NCBI RefSeq assembly: GCF_041381155.1
Contig: NC_091144.1
Location: forward strand, 15,137,544 to 15,201,543
Direction of reading: 5' to 3'
Length of the DNA: 64,000 bases
Source of the DNA: Argopecten irradians
Lineage: Eukaryota > Mollusca > Bivalvia > Pectinida > Pectinidae
A model generated the notes under the pieces. It worked only from the letters and a program-made list of their open reading frames with translations, made no database searches and had not been told where the DNA came from. The position numbers were made by a program, and so were the translations under genes. This document shows positions 48,501 to 60,500 of the stretch, in pieces (position 1 is the stretch's first letter; each line of letters opens with the position of its first letter).

Positions 48501-51500
48501 TACATCTATTAACTGTACCAGACCTGTATCTATCAATTGAAAATTGAGAATACAACAAAAGGTGGGAGTGGGCAAAAAATAATTAGCCTTTAGCTTGGCT
48601 GTTGAAGCACATGTCAATTGAAAACGAGGCGCGGTAAAACAATGCGGAAGTACATCAATTTTTACAAGCACTAAAAATACAGAATGCGGGAAACTAGGGA
48701 AACGACAATACTAAAATTATATTTACATGTAAATAACACTTTACTGATAGTCTAATAAACGGAAGCAACAACATTATAACAATAATGGCTTTAATGGATA
48801 CCACTTCCAGAGTACATCTATTAACTGTACCAGACCTGTATCTATCAATTGAAAATAGACAATACAACAAAAATGAGTGTTGCAAATGTCATGAGATATA
48901 TAGGTCCAAACCCAAGTTGTTGAAAAGGAAGGGAAAAAGGGGGTTATGATACAGGTTAACGAGGAAGAGATAAACAAAAGAGGTTCATAGCATTGTTACG
49001 TTTGCTCCTATTAGTTTCAATATAGCGTTTATAGCAATCACTAGACCATAAACCTAGAAGTTGGATATCGTCGTCTGCGACACCACACTAACTACCCTAA
49101 GTAGCAGCCCCCCCCCCCCCCCCCCCCCCCCCGCGACTCGGAGAGTGACCCCCATAGGAAGCGGCGTAGTACCCTAGTTGAGAGAGAATAAAGCGGAAGG
49201 CCTTAAGGAAACCAGAGTAGGATATGCACTTCCCAGAGGATAAGAGGAACAGAGGTTGGGTCAAATCTGGTCGTACTAAAAGCTGCTGAAGTGGGGCACA
49301 GGGGCAAAGGGGGTGACCTAGCTGTAAACGGGGAAGAACAATTTCAATAGGAACAGCTCTAAATTGCATGGTCTGTACAACTTTTAAAGACAATAACATA
49401 CCCCATAGGTGAGGCAACAAATCCAGACACTGAATATGACGGGATGGGTCAAATACACCTTTAACTAAGAAATTATTAGGTCTCAAAAAAAACCCCAAAG
49501 AAACCAACAAGGCAGGCTGACCAAAAAACACAGTTGTCTTTACAAGTAAAATCTAAAATATATCGTGAATCTCTAACAACAAACGGGGAGTTACTGGGGA
49601 CTTACAGGATTGTGCTGTGCCAATTTCTCTCTTAACACCCGTTAAGACATGTTTTACATGCCAGGTTGTAGTATAGGACCAGGTAGATTTTCAGATGTGT
49701 GGAAGACTGATATAATATTTAAGATTTTAAGTAAGTAAGATTTTATACTGCTAATTTTTTTCACATCAACCAAATAGGCGACATACATTTCTACAGTCTC
49801 TATATCTGCCGGAACACTTGCTAACTTATGGGCCGTACAAAAACTCAAAAAAGTCTGTAAATGAGTTTTATAAGTCTCTGATATGGAACTAGCCCACCCC
49901 TTCTTTTTCAGTCTTTTCACACCGTGTTTGAGTCTCTCTGTCTGGGGATCCGCGTAATCCCCACCTATAACATAGAAAAGAAGGGGAAACATGCTTTAAC
50001 AGCTCATCGGCAGTAAAGTCAATAAGGTTATAACTAGTCACAACACTATACAAGCGAGAAAGCTGACCTTGCTCATGAAGGCGAGAAGCACTATCTGCGA
50101 TAGTATTAAATCGTCCATTTATGAATTTTGCTTTGATTTTGAAATTATAATATGCAGATATCCAAAATAACAATCTTAAACAAAACATAAGTACACTATT
50201 CTTAGAGGACCCTTTGTTAATAATGCTCATGGTGGTCATATTGTCCGTTGACACAATCACAGTTTTATTACACCACCAAGGGGCCCAACGTAAAGCTGAT
50301 AATACGACAGCCATTGTTTCTTTAATATTAATATGTTCGGAGGACATCACTAGCAGGTCTAATTCCCAATTGACATAAAAGTAATCACCATTATCACACG
50401 CGTCTGTCTGTAAGCCTGTTAGAGGTGTTAACTCTATAAAGCGGACACAGCCATTAAAAGTTGACATAAACGTTATCCACCAGTTTAAGTCGGAGAAAAA
50501 ATCATCATTAAGTTTAACTTTTGCATTAGAACATTTATATTCACTTGGGATCAAATTAAGCACACGTCTGAGAAAGGGGCGGCCTCCCTTTATCACTGAA
50601 CATGCCCAACTGAGCTTTCCACATAAAGATTCTAGTTGTTTGACACTTGCACGCTTTTTTCCAACAAACGTATATAGTAAGTTTTGAAATTCGGTCATTT
50701 TTCCTGCAGTAAACTCAATGTTAGTTCCGTCGTGTTGATTAAGACTCCAAGGAAGATAAGCTGCTGACTAGGACCCTCGACTTTGTTCCACGATATATTG
50801 AAGCCCAATTTTCTCAGAGTTGAGATGAGTAATCGAAGACCTCTACTGCATTGTTCAAAAGTGTTTTCGATAATTAGAAAATCGTCTAAATATGCGATAA
50901 CTGTCACATTAAAATGAACTTTCATGATATGACACACAGACAAACTCAGCTTTTGAAAGATTTTAGGGCTTTTGGCATGCCCAAAAGGTAATTTTGTGTC
51001 ATACATATATGATGGCGATGTTTCTCCCTTAAACGTCCACTTTAAGCCTGTGAGTGCATAATCTGAAGGATGAATTTTTACTGAGCAGTAGGCACTTTTT
51101 AAATCCACTTTTGCTAAGAAATCACTTGGTTTAATGATAGAAATGGCACTTTTTAAATCCATATAAGAACAATCTGTATCCGAGGTTAAAGAATTTAAGC
51201 ATGCATGTATAGACCGACTAGCATCATGAATTAAGCGAACATCCCCGTTAGTTTTAGGGACAGCTCCAAGCGAACTAATTATTGTCGGTTTTGTATCTGT
51301 TATTACGTAATTTTTAGCGATAACTCTGTGAGTATCTGATCTTCAACTTTTTTATTATATAAAGCAGCTGAGGTATAGTTGTCTCTTGCGACTTGTTGGT
51401 ATGGACCAAATTTTGAAGTAAGCTTAAATCCATCACGTATACCAACTAAAAGTTCCTCCCTATCCCCACAGTCGTTAGGAGCAGTTCTTCTCACGCCCCA

Positions 51501-54500
51501 TGTTTTAAACAGTTTGTACAGTCTACTGTTGAGCTGGCCCGTTTTTTGGGGTCCCTATGACAGTGGGGTAAGATTTGGAAGTGTCTTGGGAGTGGTTAAC
51601 GGCCGAATGAACACTTGAAAGGCAAATGGCACAATTATGTGCCATCCTACATGCCGGTCGCGTACACATGTTACTGTTGAGGCTACGACAGATTTCTTTC
51701 CCGTTAGGCAGGAAGGGGTCCTTCATACGTCGATCCGGTGCACTGTTATGATATTGGGTTTGAATGCCAGCCTCTTGAAATGCCCTAGACGTGACATTAG
51801 AGGATTTATGAACTAGGTTGAATTCTTGTAGATCTTGTCTGTATGTCCCCCACTGTGGCTTGTTGTTCTCGATATTCCTTATCATAAAGGAGCACGGAAA
51901 ACCAAACATACTTGGACGCGAGCCGGAAAATGTCAGCTGTATACTTTAAGTATGGCGCAGAATTGGGGAGATTGCCTGATTTTGTTAGGGCAGTCATGAT
52001 TTGGATGTTCGCGAACCCCCATTGTTCTAGTGTCACTTTTTCCAAAGTACGAGTTTTACCTATTCTCACCTCCATATTTTTACCTAGATTCACAGTATCA
52101 TATTGGGGAATAGGGTCCTGAGAGATATGGTCTACGATTTTTAAACATTTTCGCTGTTCATTGTTATTGTTCAAATTGTTCAATATCAACTCACCGACAC
52201 TGGCAACGGCTCCACTCTCTTGACCTTGACCGTGATCCCTAGAATTGTCTGGTGTCACGTAATCTTTTGCGAGTTCGGTTCGTATTTTTTCCTTTTCTTC
52301 ATTAATTTTTCTTCGTATCATAATTTTTTCTCTGTCAATTTTTATCCTTTTCAGTTCGCTTTGCAGTTGTTGTAGCTCTTCGTCGTCATGATCGTCCACG
52401 TGGTCGCCATCACTCCCCGGCATGGGTCCATGTTCTGGCATCGTCAAAGATTCATGGAAAACGTCTTCCGTATCACTTTCGCGGGACTCTTCTTCGTTTT
52501 GAAGGGCGTCGATAAACACTTTTAGTCTTGCTCCCGCTTTCGTTCGCTTGGGAAGAGCCCCGCCGTTACCTTCAGTCATATTTCAGCAAAAATCATCAGC
52601 AAAAAATAATCAGCTTTTAGCGTGGCTGTTGAAGCACATGTCAATTGAAAACGAGGCGCGGTAAAACATTGCGGAAGTACATCAAGTTTTACAAGCACTA
52701 AAATACAGAATGCGGGAAAATAGCGAAACGACAATACTAAAATTATATTTACATGTAAATAACACAATAAGTCAACAGACTTAATACTTATACTAATACT
52801 TGATAAATACCTATTTGTCATTTTACTGAAATTTCTATGTCGATAATGCTGTCTGAGAATTGACGTGATGTAGATAATGCTTTATTGAAAGTCCCATTCA
52901 AACCATTCTTGGTTGTATTGCATTCTTCAAATTCCCATCGCCGATCTGGTTTGGTCTGGTCTTCGTTGTTTTTTTTAGTTTGAATCTAAACATTATTTTG
53001 TTATGATTTAGACATAGCCTCTTCTGATATGATTATCCCAAGTAAATGTTCATAGACATTGATTTGCTTAAGTTGACTTTGATTCAAACGTAAGAATAAA
53101 TGACACCTTTGTTTGAAAATTGTAATTATTTGCACATCTGTGTTCATAAGTAGGAATTTAAATACCCCTTTAGTGATTTGATGAGTAATTCAATAAATAG
53201 TTTATATCTGTTCAATTTAAAAACTGTAGATTTGGTCATTGATAAGTTGGTAACAGAAATAACATTTACTTCATTCTATCTATTAATGTACATATTTGCC
53301 AATTCATATATACTCAAAAGTATGTACATATTTTTGCAAAGAGAAGATTTTAAAGAACATTTTGTATTGCTTAGATTTTGACATTCAATCGTACATTTTG
53401 GTCTTGGTAACTGGAGTTTTATTGATGTTTCAGTTGGTGTAGTGCATGGAATTAATGCACCGACAAAAATTAGCTCTTGGTTACCAATTGCTGCATATAC
53501 GAACCCGGAAGTGACGTATACCCATGGTCTGGGCGAAGTGCCAATAAAAGTTGATGTTCAGGTTCGGATAAGAGATACCACACGGAATAAGGATATTATC
53601 TTCAACGCCATCAACTCGGGTCATAGAGGAGAGGACGATGGATCAGAGTATGGGGGAGTGATATATGTCTATAATAGCAATGAAGTAAAAATGTTAGCCC
53701 CCGGCTCGTCAAATGGCGCTGGCACAGGAAAGCTTGTACACTTAGGTGATGTAATATTCATTAAATCATTAATGTCATTTTTCTAAATTCCATAGGGGTA
53801 TGAAAATATGTTTTAATTACCAATCCGCCACAAAAAATGGAAATATTTGTTTTCGTAACCCATGCTATGAAAATGTATCAAATAGTAATCATTCTTTATT
53901 ATATAACTCAATTTTGCTTGAAATAAGCATTTTCATTGGTTTAAAATTCAGCCCATTATTGAAAAAAAAATAGAAAATTTTTGTAACGTCGCTTCTGATT
54001 GGCAGATATAGCAGCGTTATGCTTTCATAGAAAATAAGTCCCATAATTAATTTTTAATTTTTAATAGAAAACCTTTCGTAAATTGAATTATAAGGATTAA
54101 TTCTTACTCAGATTTTATTATCTTATATTTACTTCAATAATCTTTTGATCCAATTCAGACAAAATAAAATATGTTTTAATGTACGATTCATTGATTTATC
54201 AAGGTATTTTAAAATGTCATTAAATCAACACCCATTCTCAGTGTCTCTATTGTGACGTCACGATATCATTTGTGCCATTTTCGGATCATATTTAGTCATA
54301 GCATGAAACCAATTACAACAAGAAATGATATATTCGTGAATTTTTAACTATTGTATTATTACGGCATATAAAAACGTTTCTTAATCAGATATATTAGATA
54401 AGAAAATTATCGACGTTAAAGGCGTTCAGACAGGAGTACCGCTTAATATCTACATTTATAATGTTTGTTTAATACGTCTTTAAATATTTGATAATTGCGT

Positions 54501-57500
54501 CTTTTATAATATTTGTATTATACGTCTATAAATATTTGATAATTGCGTCTTTTATAATATTTGTACTATACGTCTATAAATATTTGATAATTGCGTCTTT
54601 TATAATATTTGTATTATACGTCTATAAATATTTGATAATTGCGTCTTTTATAATATTTGTATTATACGTCTATAAATATTTGATAATTGCGTCTTTTATA
54701 ATATTTGTATTATACGTCTATAAATATTTGATAATTGCGTCTTTTATAATATTTGTATTATACGTCTATAAATATATTTGATAATTGCGTCTTTTATAAT
54801 ATTTGTATTATACGTCTATAAATATATGATAATTGCGTCTTTTATAATATTTGTATTATACGTCTATAAATATTTGATATATATTGCGATAATTGCGTCT
54901 TTTATAATATTTGTAATATACGTCTATAAATATTGATATTTGATATGTATGCGTCTATTTTATAATATTTGTATTATACGTCTATAAATATTTGATAATT
55001 GCGTCTTTTATAATATTTGTATTATACGTCTATAAATATTTGATAATTGCGTCTTTTATAATATTTGTATTATACGTCTATAAATATTTGATAATTGCGT
55101 CTTTTATAATATTTGTATTATACGTCTATAAATATTTGATAATTGCGTCTTTTATAATATTTGTATTATCCGTCTATAAATATTTGATAATTGCGTCTTT
55201 TGCATGATCCATGTAGTACATAGTCGATGATGGAGCGTTAAAATCAATTTGTTTCAGTGCAGCTAACATGTTAGAGTAACAGAGCAGATAAACCACAGAC
55301 TGTCATAATAATCATGACTATGGAATTTTAACTTCTATTTTCTGTTAATCAATGTTATATACTGAATTCCGGAATTGTACCTGCTGGTGCATTGCAGCAT
55401 CGTAATAATCCTTTGTTATATTCTTCCTTACTGACTTTCGTCTTCGGCACCGCCTTGCTTTTGACCGGTCGCGAGATACACCGCAGTCTATAACAGTGGC
55501 TGTTTCTGTTCCTACCTAGCGTTAAGCATAATTTAATGTAACTGGGTTGGATGTGCTTCAGTGAGTTATTACAATATGAAAATATCGCAGCTCGCAAAAC
55601 ATTCACACAATCACACATTACACACATGCAGTCTACTTAGCCTGTCTATAATATTTGGATTTTATTATTTTTTGCCTAATATATATCTGGCAAAAATTCT
55701 AAAAAAAGATTAAAGGAAGGTTTAGTGTACTGCACACAGGAGAGACCGTCCTTTAATGGCCAAGGCTATTAACAGGCCGTTCAGCCAATCCAAACAAAAC
55801 ATTTTCAAACGGTTACAATGGAACATGATTGTTTACATACATTTTTCGATTTCTTGAAAATTGTGATCCGAAGTCGGTTCACTATCTGATCCTAAAGAAC
55901 GGTACGAAAATCATTACCGGCTATGTTGCTGGAGCCATTCCTCAGATTATGTTCAGTGGATTAACCATGTAATGTTTCTTTGAAAACAAACCGCATAATG
56001 AACTCCTGTATCTGGTAAACCTTCATGTAAATCTGATATTCCATAAACATCCGCATGGCAACGGCTCATAATTACAGAATAAAAATTCAAAGTAGGCGAG
56101 CAGAATAATGTTTGTATGAACACACGGCCAACAATAAAATTGAACATAACACGTATAACAGATTAGCTGTTACATTTGATGTTCGTTATATAGTGCAAGG
56201 TAATTAATGTATATCACAGGATAAGGATTAGCATCATTATCAGTGAGGCCTAAAGTTCCTAATAGATAGTCAAATATTCCAAATACGTAAGTGCATTACT
56301 TTGAATAGACATTTAAAGATGCTCCATTATAATTGTTGTTTTGCCTTTGGTGCATGCGCAATCGGTACTTCATTCCATTAGGGCATCGTGATGTCTTTCG
56401 GGACGTAATTATTATTTTTAATATTTTTATCTTTAAGTAAATTAAGTGGTGATTATGGTGTAAAGTAAGTAACTTTTGTAACTAAGGAAAAATATCCATT
56501 CATCTGTTACTGTTTTTGATAAAGAAACAATACCATTCGCTGTTGGTTGAGCATCTTTTAATATAAAAGACATGTATGATAGAGTATTCGTATATTCGTC
56601 ATTAAAAAAACTTTTACAAAAAATCAATGATAAATGAAAATTCATACTTATATTGAATGGTATCTAGTTAAAAGTGTAGTAAATGCACGGAATTGCTACC
56701 AAAGATCAATCTGTCAATAAATGTTTGTTGAATAATCAAGTGCCTAAACAATATAGCTATATCACAAAGACAAAGCCAGCAACACATGTACCAGTTAGGT
56801 GACAACCACTTTGAACATTATTTGTCTCATACAAGCATTGAATTCCCACAGCCTTAATATTCAGCACGATCAACAGAGAATAATTCCTCCCCCCTAGGTG
56901 TGTAACTGGCTTTATCTTTGTGGTATAGCTAGGTACGTCACATAATGACATCATTAAGCAGACCTATATTGGCAGAATATAGCGAAAGGACAATGAGAAC
57001 AACTGATAATAGACATGGGTAATCAAACAACATGTACCGGCAGTTGGATAACGAAGTGACTGTTTTGAACTAAATGGACTGCATTATAAGATTTAATGAA
57101 AGCAGTATACAAAGGCACAGTTAGCCAAACCAAACTCTGTTGATTTATTGATTGAACGATAATAAGTGTCATCTGATATATGTAGTAGTTTCATACACCG
57201 AAGTTTGATATGTTACAAACATTAATTATGTTTTAGCAGGGATAACACAAGTGCATTGACACCTTTCATGCGCTGATGTCGATGCAGATTACCAAAACGA
57301 GATAGCAATGATCAAAATGAACATATTCATCATAACGTTTTATCAGTCATGCTCGCTACATCTATAACTTATTGAACACTCATACCAGATATGATCGGGA
57401 TATCTAAATTATCATAAGAGAATAATAGGAAGCATTCACTATTGTGGGATTGAGAAACAAGCTCAAAGGTTATATTTTCTTTCCCAGTTTTCGAAACATT

Positions 57501-60500
57501 TTCTTTAGGTTGAACAGTATGGTTTATGTACTGATGTGTGAACGAATCGCCTAGAGGAATAATCTATGCCTAGTACGAAGTGAATCATATGTAGTGCTCC
57601 ATAGGATGTTAGAATCATATATTTTGTTTTAATATTTATCTATGATAGTCCATGTATGTCATTTCTTTCTTGAAGTCTCTTATCGTTCTCTCTATTTACC
57701 TGTGAATATTTCTCAGAAAATTCAGGAATTTCTTAGCTTAAAGTTATCCACAGGAAAGTATTTAAGATTTTAAGGAAGGCCCTGTTCTTTCATGTGCCTC
57801 TGTTGTTCATGTAGTCTTTGTTCCATGCATATTTAGTACTATTTTTATTTACGTAACTTTAAACACACTATGTATATGCGTAATGATATTATAATGGATC
57901 AAATATGCATATGTAATTTTATAACATTGTACTTGTACTTCAGGCGGATCTAAATACGTAGGACCGACTATAACCGGGGACTTCTCCTCAGGACATGTTC
58001 GAGTACGGTTGTGGAAGATGTGCGAGTTTGCTAAACCCGCCTATGTGTCCGATCTTGTAACCCTAGATAATAGTATGTATTTCTTATACAAGTGTGGATT
58101 GGAGAAAAATTTCAAATTTCAATTACCAGATATGTTATAAGACTATAGGTATGTCAGATCATTTCCACATTGATTTGAAATCAACTAGATCTATCGGTAT
58201 GTTGCATTATAAGACTCCTTCATATTTGGATATGAATGATTGAGAAATTCTACCATAAGTTTACAAAATGATGTAATCGCGAAGTCTGCCGAAGATTTTA
58301 CATATTTTTATCCCAAGGGTACACTATCCCTATCCTTCATATCCACATTTGAAAAAGTATTTTTTCTTATACGTCGATGTTTTATTGAAATTTAACAACT
58401 ATGACTACATGCGTGTATTGCATGAGACCAGAAAGTAATACATATGTTGGTATGATAGAAAACACGTTATTGATATTGATATGCTTGTGCGCTATTTATG
58501 TTTCTGATGTAAGGAATTGAGATTTCAAATAAGCGATTACAATATTACTGAATTTGTATCCGAAATCAGTCCTATTAGGCAGTAGCATCTGCATCATTTA
58601 TATTTACGTCTTTAAAAATGTGTGAGCAAAAGTAAAACAATGTCTAAGATTGATTATCTTATCTTATTCGACATTATGTTCAAAATCCCAAATTGTGTTC
58701 TTTGTCTAATTAATATCGCCTTTATTGTTATATGAATTTCGCATGGCTTGCTCTCTGTGTTATTTTTCTACATTGAAACGTCTTTGTTTTTATCACAGCT
58801 GCCGAGGAATCTTACAAAGAAGTGTTCCACTCCGTTGGGTTGGCTCCGGATCTCGTCATTGTACAGGTGCACCTTGACAACAATTGGGTAACAGATGCAC
58901 AAGGTAATATAATACCATAAATCAATCTTATGATATGTATTACAGTCACAGTTACAATGCATCCGTTTCAGATTAGATTATTTATTTTTCTATGCTTTTA
59001 ACACATTGTAAAGTTGCTAGGGAATGTACAGGTATCACGAAATTTCATCTAGAAATCCTGCAGATGTCAAAGATAAAAACTAAGAAATGGTTGCTAATTT
59101 TTAAATCCAGGAGTTACTGCCTAAATGTTTAGCGGACTACTACTGATAAAATATATCCAATTTGGTCATAATTGTTGTTTGCCAAAATTCAATGGTTCAG
59201 ATAGTAGGTTTATAGGCTTAATAATCTTTATGTTTTAACTTTATTTGAAATGAACTGCTCACAATGCTCTCCATTGATAGCAATGAAACATATACATGTA
59301 ATGACAGAAGATAAGGGGGAAATAGTGCTTTCCTATGTAGAAGTTTAAAAAATTTTGATGACATTATGCCCAGATAATAAACAACAAATCATGTTTACGT
59401 TTAGATCAATTTGCCACTAACGCCACATCAAAACACCTCCACACTGCATTCGATTTGATAAAATATCTATTATTTGTAAAAATGAATTGTTCGTAGTAAA
59501 CTTTGTAATTTGATAGGTTCATCATCTTGCTCCATTAAACATAAAAGTATATTTTTTCCAATGTTATAATAGTTTATCACGTAATCCGCCTGATATCCAG
59601 CGACGTTACCCGTGTTATGGTATTGCACAAGACACTTGTGTAATATAAGCTGCATGAGCGCTTTTGATTGGCTAGAAATTTATTGTGACGTCACGGCTTG
59701 ACGTAATTAGTAAATGATGACCCCGTAACAAATGTTAAAGTTGATGTTCTTCGAAATATAGGTTTTGAAAAAAGGTATCTGAAATTAATTAAAATGTTTT
59801 TTATAAAGACTCGTTTTATGAAATCTCACATGAAATAAACACTCATTCATGAATCAAACTTCGAGTAAACCTACAAGTATCTGATAAGAATACTTCGGTA
59901 TACGTATATGTTTTAGTGGTTATTTTATTTTTCGTGCGAAAAATGCTGCATTGAAATATTGTTATTGGTCTAATTTGATTTCTGTTGCTCGTTTTATGGC
60001 AGTGATGGCGATCGATGTTGCGCCCCAATATAAGTACGTGTGCAGTATATAAACTAATAAAATGTGTCTTCTGGTTTAGGTATGTCGTTTTACTCTCAAA
60101 GTACTACGTCGTATGGAGGTGTAATGTTTGCATTCGGCAAGTACAGTATTCGCTTGTGGACACCTACAAAAGGTTCAGGATCTGCGTCTAACGGTAGGTG
60201 GAATCAGATTTAGATTGTTATAAATACCTGTATAACATATTTGTATCCCGATAAGAAGAGTACATGATTATGATTTCTTTGCATTGTCTTATGCGTAGTT
60301 ACCAAGGTGTACGAGATCGTAATTAAGGCTGAAATGAAATATTGTCCGTTTGTGTTTCAAGGCATCGGGGCCTACCGTGATGCTGTATTTTGTCATGAAT
60401 CACGCTATATAATGGGATTTCAGCCATGGATATCCCATCAACAAGCGATATTTTAATTGAAATAAAAAAGATTGTTACATAAATGTAATATTGCATCACG

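Noticed and set aside
54488-55207. Repeat protein with IIASFIIFVLYVYKYL units
   Set aside because: It is open only because the satellite period is 48 bp; it lies in an intron and has no start context or domain.
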